Translations under genes and position numbers: made by a program
Notes under the pieces: generated by a model
The model's database searches: none
The model's input: only the letters and a program-made list of their open reading frames with translations
What the model was told of the DNA's origin: nothing
Shown: positions 53,544-62,783 of the stretch, piece by piece
Layout of the letters: every line of letters starts with the position of its first letter
How positions within the stretch are numbered: the first letter of the stretch is position 1
Source of the DNA: Streptomyces sp. NRRL F-5122
GTDB lineage: Bacteria; Actinomycetota; Actinomycetes; Streptomycetales; Streptomycetaceae
DNA length: 64,000 nt
Direction: 5' to 3'
Assembly (NCBI RefSeq): GCF_001507435.1
Contig: NZ_LMWH01000236.1
Location: forward strand, 1-64,000

Positions 53544-56309
53544 TCACCAGCCGGGATAGCGGCCCCACCAGTGCGGGTCCCAGCCGCTGTTATACTCGGT
53601 GCCACTGGGCCGGTCGGTGAGCTGAGCGACGAGGTCCCGGGCCAGGGTGTCGAGGACCCAGGCCAGTTCGTGGCGGCTCACCAGGTCTACGGGGAGCGCC
53701 TCGGCGCCGTGGACAGCTCCGAGCAGCGCGCCGGCCACGCAGGCGACCGAGTCGCCGTCCGGCGCGCTGGCGGCGAAACTCAGTGCCGCTGCGAGGTCGG
53801 TGCGGAGGGGGAAGGAGGCGGCGACGTACAGGCCGCCGAGGAGCGCCGACGGCGCGGTGGCGTCCGGTGCTAGTTGTGCGAGCCGTCGTACGTCCGCGGT
53901 TTGGTCCTTGGTCTGCCGAAGTACGGCGGTGAGTCGGTTGTGCTCGTCGTCGGTGAGGTCTTGGTCGAGGGAGGGCAGGGCGCAGAGCCCGGCCTGCAGG
54001 GAGTCCAAGACGCGTTCGCCGATCAGGCAGTGCTGCACGAGCGCGGTCGCGTGGGCGGCGGCAGCGTGTGCAGCCCTGTCGCCGTGGGTGAGAGCGGCGA
54101 CCTCTCGGGCTTGTCGGACCCAGTACTGCGGGTCTCCCCCAGCGGCGGCCACGGCGAGCGGGATGGTGCGTGTGAGCGCGTGGCAGCCGCGGCTAGGGGT
54201 CACCCCGGCGCCTAGCTCGATCTTGGACAGGGCCGCCACCGTCGACGGTGCGCTACCCCGCCGTTCGGCCAGCACGGGTACCTGGGCGAGCCAGCCGTCC
54301 GGCCACGCCTCGCCGGCGCTGCCCCCGGCCCAGCGGTGTCGCATCCGCACGGCCTCGATCCCCTGCAGGGCCGCCCATCTGCAGTAGGCGTGCCACACCA
54401 CCCCCGGGGGACTGCTGATGCCCTTGTGATCGCCCCGTACGAACGCGCGGATCGTTCCCTCGGCGGTGAAGCATGCCAGCTGGGTGCTGACGCCGGCCCG
54501 CAGCGGCCCGGTGGTCGGCAGCGTGTCCTGGGCGGCGCCCAGTGTGTCGCCCAGCGCCAGGCCCAGCAGCAGTCCACGCACCCGGGATGGCGCTCCTCTC
54601 TCGTTCAGCAACTCCTTGCGCCGCTTCTGCTTCTGCGTCGCGTCACGGTCCGGCTCCAGTTCCTTAGGCAATGGTTCGGCAATGGCATCGTTCAGTTGGT
54701 TGATGCGCTCCCTCGGCAGCTCTCGACCTTCTTCCTGGCCATCCCGGATGGGTCCGTCGGTCTCCCGGTTCCGCGCTGAGGGACCGCTGGTGGCCCGCTC
54801 GGCGGTCAACTCGTGCACCGCGTCCTGCATCTCTGGGTGCTTGTCGAGATGCCAGCCGCCGGTCAGCACCTGGCGCAGGTCGTTCAGCGCGGTTTCGGCG
54901 TCGGTTCCGGTGGCCAGGTTGCTGTAGAGGGCTGCAACGGCCGGGGTGCGGCTCTGACCGGCCGCGCAGTGCAGTAGGACCCGCTTGCCGGCGTCGCGCA
55001 GCCGCAGTACCTGGCGGGCTGCCTGGTCCATGACGTAGTGGAGGTTGGCGTTGTGTCCCTGACTGTCCACTAGCCAGACGCGAACGTGCTCGATGTCGGC
55101 GCCGGGGAGGATCGGGTCCGTCCCGACCCGGCACAGCGAGACCACGGCATCGACGGGGACTGGCTCGGCACGCTGAGTCAGGGCCAGGTTGCCCAGTACC
55201 ACACCAGGGTCGTGCGGGTGGTGTATCGCGAAGGCCCGGCTGGACTGCGGCGGGATCGGCATGCGCTGTGCCGAGGGCCAGCCTGTGGCGTCGTTGCTCC
55301 CGCTGCGGGCGGTGAGCACGGCCAGCCGGACCAGATCGGCCTGTCTGTGGCCGGGCCAGCCGTGGACGGCCTGCTGCCACTGAAGCGGGATGCCGGAGCA
55401 GCCCCAGCGTGCGCCGAGCAGGGCGCCGGCGATCGCCGCGACGGTGTCGGTGTCCGTCCCGGCGCGCACCGCCGCCCCCAGGGCGACGTGCAGGTGCTGG
55501 GTTGGGAAGCTGCCCTTGGCGGGCAGCAATTCGGGGACGACGGTGCGGGTGATCGCAGACCAGGCGGCCTGGAGCGCATGCACCACCCAGCCGTTGTTGG
55601 TGAAGTGGTGCGGCGGGTGGGTCTCCGCCTCGTCCAGCCGCCGTGTCCACACGTCCCGGCGTTCCGCGGGGAGCAGGTCCAGGCCGGCGCGAACGCCGTC
55701 GAACGTGCCCTCGAGAACGGCAGTACGGATACCGGAGCACCACAGCACGCAGGCGTCGGCGCAGTCGGGATCGGGGTGGGTGAGCGCGCTGACGGCGGTG
55801 GCGGCCTCGGCCATCTCCTCGGCGTCGGCCAGTTGGGCGAGAGCGACGATCCCGGTGCGCATCAGCGAGCCGTTCCCGGCGGCGCGATCGTTGCCGGTGG
55901 TGAATTCGCGAGCGGCCTCCGACAGAGCCGCGCCTGGCGCTCCCCCGGCCCGACGGGCGACGTCCAGTACGGTTCGGGTCTGCGAGCCGACGTCAGTGGC
56001 GCCGCCGCTCAGCCATTGCTGGAAGTTGGCAGCGATCTGATCGAGGGCCTCGGGGGTGCGTAGATCCGCCCCGGTGGCCGCGACCTCCGCGATGCACACC
56101 TGCATCTGGGTGTCGTCGGAGTACTCGCCGGGCTCGTACGGCCCCAGGCCACCGCCGATCATCTGTGGTTGCTGGTCTTCGCGCAGCCTTGCCGCGAATT
56201 CGTAGGGCACGCCGAGCGCGTCGCCCACGGCTGCTCCGAGCAGTACGCCGGCGGCCCGGTCGGTGCCCAGGGCGTCCAAGTGGGGCCGGGGTTTACGGGC
56301 GTGGGCCAT
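53544..56309 (-). CDS. ADP-ribosylglycohydrolase - dual-specificity phosphatase - ADP-ribosylglycohydrolase-like fusion
   Basis: 921 residues from the ATG at 56309, with GGAGGCC close upstream. Domain 1 (about 10-330) is an ADP-ribosylglycohydrolase: RAAGVLLGAAVGDALGVPYE, then metal-binding EYSDDTQMQ. Domain 2 (about 380-490) is a tyrosine/dual-specificity phosphatase with LLHCAAGQSRTPAVAALYS (C-x5-R at about 447-453). Domain 3 (about 590-900) resembles a second ADP-ribosylglycohydrolase (GLLLGLALGDTLGAAQDTLP), but its DDT-type metal site is replaced by STQLACFTAEGTIRAFVRGD. It may be inactive or accept another ligand. The combination suggests removal or processing of ADP-ribose or its 1''-phosphate. 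Confidence 0.85.
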   Translation of the reverse strand: MAHARKPRPHLDALGTDRAAGVLLGAAVGDALGVPYEFAARLREDQQPQMIGGGLGPYEPGEYSDDTQMQVCIAEVAATGADLRTPEALDQIAANFQQWLSGGATDVGSQTRTVLDVARRAGGAPGAALSEAAREFTTGNDRAAGNGSLMRTGIVALAQLADAEEMAEAATAVSALTHPDPDCADACVLWCSGIRTAVLEGTFDGVRAGLDLLPAERRDVWTRRLDEAETHPPHHFTNNGWVVHALQAAWSAITRTVVPELLPAKGSFPTQHLHVALGAAVRAGTDTDTVAAIAGALLGARWGCSGIPLQWQQAVHGWPGHRQADLVRLAVLTARSGSNDATGWPSAQRMPIPPQSSRAFAIHHPHDPGVVLGNLALTQRAEPVPVDAVVSLCRVGTDPILPGADIEHVRVWLVDSQGHNANLHYVMDQAARQVLRLRDAGKRVLLHCAAGQSRTPAVAALYSNLATGTDAETALNDLRQVLTGGWHLDKHPEMQDAVHELTAERATSGPSARNRETDGPIRDGQEEGRELPRERINQLNDAIAEPLPKELEPDRDATQKQKRRKELLNERGAPSRVRGLLLGLALGDTLGAAQDTLPTTGPLRAGVSTQLACFTAEGTIRAFVRGDHKGISSPPGVVWHAYCRWAALQGIEAVRMRHRWAGGSAGEAWPDGWLAQVPVLAERRGSAPSTVAALSKIELGAGVTPSRGCHALTRTIPLAVAAAGGDPQYWVRQAREVAALTHGDRAAHAAAAHATALVQHCLIGERVLDSLQAGLCALPSLDQDLTDDEHNRLTAVLRQTKDQTADVRRLAQLAPDATAPSALLGGLYVAASFPLRTDLAAALSFAASAPDGDSVACVAGALLGAVHGAEALPVDLVSRHELAWVLDTLARDLVAQLTDRPSGTEYNSGWDPHWWGRYPGW

Positions 56310-57303
56310 GGGGCCTCCATGTGGTGCGGCGGCGCACGTTTGTGAGCCGAGCAGTGGCGGGCGGGCAGCGATCCCAGGCGTAAGCAGTCGGGGTGGCACA
56401 GCCGCAACTGGCAGGCTGAGAAAGTCGGTTCATCGGCGGCTTGATGCTTCGCCAGATTGGCACGACACCCCAGTTATCGTCAAGGAGACGATAGCGAGTG
56501 CTTGTCAGGACCGGCAGCAAAGGGGTTCACAGCAGTGCTCGTGTGGCGAACTCGCCCAGTCAAACGGCCAGGGATGCCACGTCCACCGATGGGCAGCCGC
56601 TCTCGCCGACCTCATGGCCATGTCGCGGAAGAGGCTCGACCTAGTCCGTACGGGACGCTCGGGCGGATCTCGGGCTGGCGCCGACGTAGCCGCCATCGTG
56701 CGGGCAGGTCACTCACTTCCACGGCTGGGCGCGGGGCGCGGATACGCTCGCGGGAGCGGTCGGGGGTCGCCGGTCGCGGAGCTGCGTTGGACGCGGCCTC
56801 TCAGGACGCATGCCCGTGCACAGGCCGAAGGCATTGCGGTAGAAGCCGCAGCGTTCGGCTTTGTGGGCGGCGATCGCGCGCGGGAGGACGGGGCGCGAGG
56901 TAGGGCCGTCCGCGGCCGGAGGCGGGTCGAACTCGTAAGCGCGCCGGCCCGGGCGGATGGGCAGGGACCACCAGGCCATCCGGGAGTGGGATGGCCGGGT
57001 GACAGCGAACCGACCCAGTCCCCGGTGCGGCGAGGCCTCGGGCAGGATGTCCAGTACCGCTAAAGCCCGCTGGGCGCAGGAATTTCGATCTCCAGGCGGA
57101 CCTGGGCGAACAGAGTCTGTGCGCAGCACCGCGTGAGCGCCCTTCCCATCTCGCGTGTTGTTCAGTGCAGGTGCCGCTCACGTTGCGTCAACTTGTGTAC
57201 GTTCCATGGTTCGACTTGCGCTGACTACCCGTCATCACGTTAATGGTCCCGACGCGTCGAGATGCCGTCACGGTAGCGTGGTGGGCTGGCGGTTCGGGGG
57301 AGC
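56310..57303. other. Gap upstream of the type III operon
   Basis: About 1 kb between divergent units. It contains no CRISPR-like repeats. A minus-strand frame at 56,713-57,129 has coding-like base use (separate entry). The last 100 bases before 57,304 are relatively AT-rich (TGCGTCAACTTGTGTACG, TCATCACGTTAATGG) and are the likely promoter of the operon. Confidence 0.45.
56713..57129 (-). CDS. Possible small protein or gene remnant
   Basis: 138 residues, proline- and arginine-rich (HSRMAWWSLPIRPGRRAYEF, DPPPAADGPTSRPVLPRAIA, AERCGFYRNAFGLCTG). Third codon positions are strongly GC-biased over most of the length, which favours real coding. No family is recognised. It may be the end of a lost gene. 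Confidence 0.3.
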   Translation of the reverse strand: MLRTDSVRPGPPGDRNSCAQRALAVLDILPEASPHRGLGRFAVTRPSHSRMAWWSLPIRPGRRAYEFDPPPAADGPTSRPVLPRAIAAHKAERCGFYRNAFGLCTGMRPERPRPTQLRDRRPPTAPASVSAPRAQPWK

Positions 57304-59373
57304 GTGGGTGTGAGCGAGTACGAGTTCGTCAATCCGTACACCTTCGTACAGGTACCGAAGGAGGTACCCAGAGACTGGCGCTCGGCGCCGCCTGGGCATG
57401 GTCAACTGCGGCCGGACCGGATCAGTGGTCTGCTGGAGGTGACGCTGACGGCGCGCAGTCCGTTGATGCTGCGGCACGTCTATGACGGTGACGATGCCGC
57501 CTTCCCCACGCGTCGCTTGCCTGGCTTCGATGAGCCCGTGCCGTTCGTGCCGGGGTCGTCGCTGGCCGGTGCCGTGCGGTCGCTGCACGAAACCCTCGCC
57601 GGTGGCTGCCTGCGGGTGTTCAATTCCGACTTCCGGCCCGGTTACCGCGACGAGGCACGGGTCAGGACGGACTCCTGGCGATTGGCGCTGGTCGAGAAGG
57701 TCGACGAGCGAGGGGCTCCCTCGCGGTTGCGGTTATGCGGGGAGACGGTGTGGGTGGAGTACACCGCGCTGCACAAGGCCCTCGGGGGAGCCGCGAAGTT
57801 GACGACGGGGGCGCGGGTCACGCTGCTGAGCGGGAGCGTCCAGTCGTCGCTGGGGCGGCTGGAGTTGAGGGAGCCGTTCGAGGTCAAGGAGGGCGGGGAG
57901 TCGGTCGTGCTGGTGACCGACTCCGGGGCCCGGCATCGCACGCGGAAGAACCCGGACGGTGGCAGGGAGCTGCCTGGCCGACACTTCTGTGCGACCGGCG
58001 AGCTGGAACCCGGCTCGCTTGAGGTCGTTCTGCCCGACGAGGTGTGGCAGGAGTACCTCGACGCCGTGGACGGCACGCGCGACGTCCAGGAGTACCGGCA
58101 GACGCCGTCGCCGGGCGACTTGCCCTCGCGGAATGCCGAGCCGGTGCGCGTGTTTCACAAGGACGAGCGGCTCGGTCTGGTCGGATACCGGGATCCGGCA
58201 CGGCGGGAGCTGCGTCCGGGGCATGTGGTGTGGGTGGATCCGGAGCGCGCGGGGCAGGCGGTGCGGCTGCGCGGGATCTCCCTATCGACGATCTGGCGGC
58301 ACCCCGGTGGCCGTATCAAGGCGGGTGAGCGTGTCCACCTGCAGGCCCGCGCCTGCCGGGACCCGGAGGACCTGTGCCCGAGCTGCCGGCTCTTTGGCTC
58401 GGTGGACGCGGAGGGCGCCGACGACAAGGGGGGCGGTGCCCGCCAGAAGGCGTACCGCGGGCACGTCCGCTTCGGTGACGCCGTACCGGCCGAAGCCTAT
58501 GGGCTGGACGAGGAGTTCCTGCCGCCGATGGGTGCTCCGAAGCCGGGTGCCGGGCAGTTCTACCTGACCCGGGACGACAGCCTGGAAGGGAAGAGTGCCA
58601 CGTCCGACCCAGACAGGGCGCTGCGGGAGTGGGGGTCGGAGGCGGATAGCGGCGGTGGTCGTCGGCTTCGGGGCCGCAAGTACTACTGGCTTACCGGGGA
58701 AGCTGGCAAGCGGCCGTACTTCCGTGCGCGCAGCGGCAGCCGGGACGTCTTCCACGACCTGTACGGGCCGGAGAACAAGATGGTCTCGAAGGCACAGTCG
58801 GTCTCGGAGGGCGCGCAGTTCACGGCAGAGGTCCGGTTCGAGAACCTCGACGCGGTCGCTCTGGGCGGGCTGCTGTGCGCGCTGGACCCGGGTCTCCTGC
58901 TGCACCACTTCGACCCGAAGGACGAGGAGCGCCCCCGGTACGGCTGGGCTCTGGGCGGCGGCCGCCCGCTCGGGTTCGGCACGTGCACGTCGGAGGTGAA
59001 GATCCGGGAACTGGACTCCGCGGCCAGTCGCTACCTCGGCACCGAGGCGCCCGCCCTGGACGTCGAAAAGGCGGTGGCGGCGTTCCGCAAATCGGCCGGG
59101 GATGATCTGCGGGACACCTGGAAGCGCCAGCTGACCAAGGTCCTGCGGCTGGACTGGGCGCCGACCGACCGCGTGTGGTACCCGCCGGCGCAGCCGATTC
59201 CCGACCCGGAACGGACACTCAACCCCGAGGCGCTGAAAGCGAGCTTCACATTCTGGAAAGAGACATCCGGCTCACGGACGAATCCCTACGTGCAGTTGCC
59301 GTCGCCGGCAGCGCCGCGCCCGAAGATGACGATGAAGGTGATCCCCCAGAAGAAGGGGAAGGGCGGGAAGTGA
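57304..59373 (+). CDS. TIGR03986-like RAMP protein of a type III CRISPR-like system
   Basis: 689 residues from the GTG at 57304; the GTG at 57310 also fits. It begins with the family opening EYEFVNPYTFVQVP, then RAMP features: PFVPGSSLAGAVRSLHETLA in the first domain, and in the second a Cys motif near 350-363 (CRDPEDLCPSCRLFG), HVRFGDAVPAEAYG, and a glycine-rich loop GWALGGGRPLGFGTC near residue 550. Two RAMP/ferredoxin-like folds are expected. It is the first gene of the operon and probably forms part of the RNA-binding backbone or caps it. Confidence 0.85.
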   Translation: MGVSEYEFVNPYTFVQVPKEVPRDWRSAPPGHGQLRPDRISGLLEVTLTARSPLMLRHVYDGDDAAFPTRRLPGFDEPVPFVPGSSLAGAVRSLHETLAGGCLRVFNSDFRPGYRDEARVRTDSWRLALVEKVDERGAPSRLRLCGETVWVEYTALHKALGGAAKLTTGARVTLLSGSVQSSLGRLELREPFEVKEGGESVVLVTDSGARHRTRKNPDGGRELPGRHFCATGELEPGSLEVVLPDEVWQEYLDAVDGTRDVQEYRQTPSPGDLPSRNAEPVRVFHKDERLGLVGYRDPARRELRPGHVVWVDPERAGQAVRLRGISLSTIWRHPGGRIKAGERVHLQARACRDPEDLCPSCRLFGSVDAEGADDKGGGARQKAYRGHVRFGDAVPAEAYGLDEEFLPPMGAPKPGAGQFYLTRDDSLEGKSATSDPDRALREWGSEADSGGGRRLRGRKYYWLTGEAGKRPYFRARSGSRDVFHDLYGPENKMVSKAQSVSEGAQFTAEVRFENLDAVALGGLLCALDPGLLLHHFDPKDEERPRYGWALGGGRPLGFGTCTSEVKIRELDSAASRYLGTEAPALDVEKAVAAFRKSAGDDLRDTWKRQLTKVLRLDWAPTDRVWYPPAQPIPDPERTLNPEALKASFTFWKETSGSRTNPYVQLPSPAAPRPKMTMKVIPQKKGKGGK

Positions 59374-60872
59374 CCGTGACCCACACCGGCACCGCCTATG
59401 TGTACGTGGACTTCGGCGCCATCCGGATCCAGTCGTACCTGACACGCACCGCGGGTCTGCGCGGGCACCGCGCCGCCAGCGACAGCCTCGCCCGCGCCAC
59501 GGCTCCCGGCATCGTCGAGGGCGTGGTGGGGCAGCTCGCGGAGGTGAACGACGAGGCCGGCGAGGCGGATGGGGTCGTCAGTCTCCGCCTCACCCCGGTT
59601 GCTGGCGAAGACCTCAAAGCACGAGTTGAGCGCCTTCAGGACCGGGTCTTCGCGCATCTGCGCCAAGCCCTGCCGGGGGCGGAGTTCCACTCGGTCTGGG
59701 GCCAGGGCGAGTACTACCTGAACGCATACGACAAGGAGATCCACCCGAAGACCGAGGCGGGCGATGTCCGCTACGACCTGCCAGCGACCGCGGAGTTCCC
59801 GCTCGCCGTCCCCTGCGCGATGTGCCACACGGACCCTGCGGCCACCTGGGAGACGGTCACCGGAAAGAGGCAGCGGCTGTGCCCGGACTGCTCGATGCGG
59901 AACGTGCCGCGCAGGCGATCGGCGGGTGACGGGCGCAGTCCGGAGGGGCGGCTGGCGGAGAGTCTGCCGGTCACCCACGCCGCTCCAGAGGACTTCGCGG
60001 CGCTGGCCGCGCTGGGCCACGCCCGGTCGGGCCGCAACCACCTGGCGACGGTGGCCATCGACGGGAACGCGTTCGGGGAGTTCTTCAAGGCGCTCGCCAA
60101 GGAGGGCAGCGAGGACGCCCAGATGCGGGACTGGAAGAAGAGCATCTCCCAGTCCCTGTCAGCGGCCACGCGGGATGCGCTGGCAGAGGCGACAGTGAAC
60201 CTGCCGCTGACCATCGAACGCGACCAGGTGGTGGTCGTCCCGCACGTCGTCGGCGGTGACGATGTGCTGGTCAGCCTACCCGCCGACCAGGCATGGGAGT
60301 TCACGCTCGCTTTCCTGCGTGAATTCGGCCAGGCCGTCCACGCGGCGACCGCCGGCATCCTGGAGGTCCTGAACCGGCGTCGCGCCCAACGCGCGCAGGG
60401 GGAAACGTCACTGGAGGCTCCGACGGCGTCGGCGGGAATCGTCTTCGCGCATTCCAGTTATCCGCTGAGCCTGCTCGTGGAGTTGGCCGGCCAGCGTCTG
60501 AGCGAGGCCAAGCGAGCCGTGCGTGGCAAGGCAGCCTCAGTACAGTGGCTGGACATCACAGCCGACGGCACCGAGGCCCCCGGACACGATCCGCTCCGTC
60601 TGTCCACGCTGCGCACCCCTGCCGGTGATCCCACCCTCGAGGCGCAGGCGCTGTCCGCACTGGCCCGCGTCCCTGCCAGCCATCGCGCCCGCCTCGCGGA
60701 GGCGTTGCGCTCCGATGGTGAGATCACTGCCGCTGTGATCGCGCACCGGGTCGGCCATCTCAAGGCGGTGCAGCCCTTCCTCTCTCCCTTCGACCAGCAG
60801 AATGCGCCGCCGCCCACCGGGATCGGCCTGGGTGCGGCCCTCGGAATCGCCAGGTGGTGGCCGTGCGCGTGA
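59370..60872 (+). CDS. cas10: Cas10-like polymerase/cyclase, without HD domain
   Basis: 500 residues from the GTG at 59370, overlapping the previous stop (GTGA). There is no N-terminal HD nuclease; the protein opens at VYVDFGAIRIQSYLTRTAGL, the Cas10/Cmr2 palm-like D1. A zinc site follows at about 149-180 (CAMCHTDPAATWE...CPDCSMRN), then a second palm with VAIDGNAFGEFFKALAKEG and VVVVPHVVGGDDVLVSLPAD, where GGDD at 295-298 is intact. AGIVFAHSSYPLSLLVELAG follows. Intact GGDD predicts cyclic oligoadenylate synthesis on target RNA binding. Without HD, DNA cleavage is not expected. Small for a Cas10. Confidence 0.88.
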   Translation: MTVTHTGTAYVYVDFGAIRIQSYLTRTAGLRGHRAASDSLARATAPGIVEGVVGQLAEVNDEAGEADGVVSLRLTPVAGEDLKARVERLQDRVFAHLRQALPGAEFHSVWGQGEYYLNAYDKEIHPKTEAGDVRYDLPATAEFPLAVPCAMCHTDPAATWETVTGKRQRLCPDCSMRNVPRRRSAGDGRSPEGRLAESLPVTHAAPEDFAALAALGHARSGRNHLATVAIDGNAFGEFFKALAKEGSEDAQMRDWKKSISQSLSAATRDALAEATVNLPLTIERDQVVVVPHVVGGDDVLVSLPADQAWEFTLAFLREFGQAVHAATAGILEVLNRRRAQRAQGETSLEAPTASAGIVFAHSSYPLSLLVELAGQRLSEAKRAVRGKAASVQWLDITADGTEAPGHDPLRLSTLRTPAGDPTLEAQALSALARVPASHRARLAEALRSDGEITAAVIAHRVGHLKAVQPFLSPFDQQNAPPPTGIGLGAALGIARWWPCA

Positions 60873-61429
60873 CGATGATTTTCCATGGCCCGTTCCGGGT
60901 CGCCACGGGTGTGGCCCGGCCGGGGATCGACGCGGCCGTCGACCGAAACGATCTGCTGCCGGCGTCCTCGCTGAAGGGCCTGATGCGGGACTCTGCCGAA
61001 AACCTCCTGCCTGGACTGCCGGGCTTGGTGGAGCACGTGTTCGGCGGGGCACGGAAGCCCACCGTATGGGCCTGGTCCTCAGCCCGCTTCCCCGACCAGC
61101 CCGAAGTGAGGATGCGGGTCCGTGTCTCCCTCGACGAAGAGACAGGTGCAGCCAAGCGTGACCATCTCCTGTACGGCGAGGAAGTCTGGGCCCGCACCGC
61201 CGAGTTCGAGGTCACGCGGCACGCGCGGCTTCCGGAGTCGCCGCTGAGCGAGGACGACCACCTGACCGTCTTGGCATGTGCGGCAGCCGGGGTGCACAGC
61301 GTCGGCTCCGACCGGCGGCGCGGGCTGGGTTGGGTGGAGTGCACGACCGGCGATCCGGTCGTGGACGCGGCCCTCGTCGACCGCTTCCGCGCGCTCGCCG
61401 CGAACTGGGGGCAGCAGCATGCTTCTTGA
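60869..61429 (+). CDS. Csm3/Cmr4-like RAMP protein (single domain)
   Basis: 186 residues from the GTG at 60869 (GTGA overlap with cas10; earlier in-frame GTGs at 60854 and 60863 exist). One RAMP fold: FRVATGVARPGIDAAVDRND, LLPASSLKGLMRDSAENLLP, VFGGARKPTVWAW, and a final Gly-rich VHSVGSDRRRGLGWVECT. This is the repeated backbone subunit type that lines the crRNA; Asp residues near DAAVDRND could be the target-RNA-cutting Asp. Confidence 0.8.
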   Translation: MTMIFHGPFRVATGVARPGIDAAVDRNDLLPASSLKGLMRDSAENLLPGLPGLVEHVFGGARKPTVWAWSSARFPDQPEVRMRVRVSLDEETGAAKRDHLLYGEEVWARTAEFEVTRHARLPESPLSEDDHLTVLACAAAGVHSVGSDRRRGLGWVECTTGDPVVDAALVDRFRALAANWGQQHAS

Positions 61430-62783
61430 CATCCAGGTGACCGCACACCAGCCCCTCGCGCTCGGTGTCCGCCCGGCGGGCACCGCGCCGGTGCAGACCC
61501 AGCACCACGTTCCCGGCTCTGTCCTGCGCGGTGCGCTCGCCGCAGCGTGGATCCGGGATCACGGGCTGCCGAACAAGGTCCCGCCGCAGCTGCGGCGGGA
61601 GTTCGTCGCCCTCTTCGAATCCGAGACCGTCTACGGGCCGCTGTTCGCCACCGGGTCGGGGATCGTTCCGCTGTCGGTGCGGCGCTGCAAGTACCAGCGA
61701 TGCGCTGGCGTCCACCCCGACGAGGCGTTCGACGACAGCTCCTCCTTGTACTGCGGAAGTTGCGGAGGGCCACTGACTGCCGGGCGCGGGGAGGTGGAGT
61801 TCTTCGGCGGCGCGACGGGCGGTCTCGTCGTCCAGCAAACCCATCTAGAGATCCACAACGAACGGCAGGTCGCCTCCGAAGGCGACCTGTTCACCCGCCG
61901 TGCCCTCACCCACCACGACCACAAGGGCGACGAGCGGCAGTTCCACGGCCGCGTCGCTGCCGCCGACGATCTCCCCGAGGCGGCGGCCCGCTGGCTGAGT
62001 CAGTGCCGGGGCCTGCGGCTGGGTGGCCGGCGCGGCACGAGCGGCGGCGTCACCTACAGTGCCGCCACCGCCTCCCCGCGCCTTCCGGAGACGGGTGAGC
62101 GCGTGGCGCTGAGACTCGCCTCCCCGGCTATCCTCACCGACACCAGCGGTCTCCCTCTCGACCTGGCTGACCGCAACCGGCTGGGCGAGGCACTCGGCGC
62201 CGAATTGTCCTCCGTGCTCGCCACGCGCATCGTGCGGGTGGAGCAGGTGTGGGCCCGGCGGGAGCGCGTCGGCGGCTGGCATGCCGCGTCGAACCTGCCC
62301 AAGCCCGTCGAGCTGGCGGTGAGCGCCGGGTCGGTGCTGCTCCTGACCTTCGAGGAACCGCCCGCGCCCGAGACCCTGCTGGCGCTCGCGGGGCGCGGGG
62401 TCGGGCTGCGCCGCAACGAGGGGTTCGGCGCCCTCGAGACCGCCACAAGCGCCTGGACCCCACCCGGCGGCTTCGTGACCGAGGAAGCGCCGACCGGGCA
62501 GGAGGCCATGGATCCGGCGGAGTCCTACGCGCGGATGCTGTACCGGTCGGGCCACAGCGCCTGGTTCATCGACCAGCTCCGCCCGTACGTCGAGGAACGC
62601 GCCGCCGGCAACCCACCCCACGACGCCCTCCTCGAACGCTCCCGACTGCGCAACCTGCCCGGTGAACTCCGACGGGACGTCCAGGACCTGCTGCTGCGCG
62701 CTACCCCCGGCACCCTGGACCGCACCCTGGCCCGCCTGGCCGCACTGCACCGCCTGAAAACCGATGAGGAGCACTCGTCATGA
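61419..62783 (+). CDS. Csx10/Csm5-like RAMP protein
   Basis: 454 residues from the ATG at 61419, overlapping the previous gene by 11 bases. RAMP opening LDIQVTAHQPLALGVRPAGT, HVPGSVLRGALAAAWIRDHG, and a four-Cys zinc site at about 90-117 (CKYQRCAGVHP...YCGSCGG). It then has LEIHNERQVASEGDLFTRRA, and a glycine-rich LRLGGRRGTSGGVTYSA. A second glycine loop GRGVGLRRNEGFGALE and a helical C-terminus (SAWFIDQLRPYVEERAAGNP) complete the Csx10-like layout. Csx10 is typical of type III-D. Confidence 0.75.
   Translation: MLLDIQVTAHQPLALGVRPAGTAPVQTQHHVPGSVLRGALAAAWIRDHGLPNKVPPQLRREFVALFESETVYGPLFATGSGIVPLSVRRCKYQRCAGVHPDEAFDDSSSLYCGSCGGPLTAGRGEVEFFGGATGGLVVQQTHLEIHNERQVASEGDLFTRRALTHHDHKGDERQFHGRVAAADDLPEAAARWLSQCRGLRLGGRRGTSGGVTYSAATASPRLPETGERVALRLASPAILTDTSGLPLDLADRNRLGEALGAELSSVLATRIVRVEQVWARRERVGGWHAASNLPKPVELAVSAGSVLLLTFEEPPAPETLLALAGRGVGLRRNEGFGALETATSAWTPPGGFVTEEAPTGQEAMDPAESYARMLYRSGHSAWFIDQLRPYVEERAAGNPPHDALLERSRLRNLPGELRRDVQDLLLRATPGTLDRTLARLAALHRLKTDEEHSS

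Noticed and set aside
56310..57303. CRISPR array expected near the type III operon
   Set aside because: No regularly spaced repeats are visible here or elsewhere in the window.
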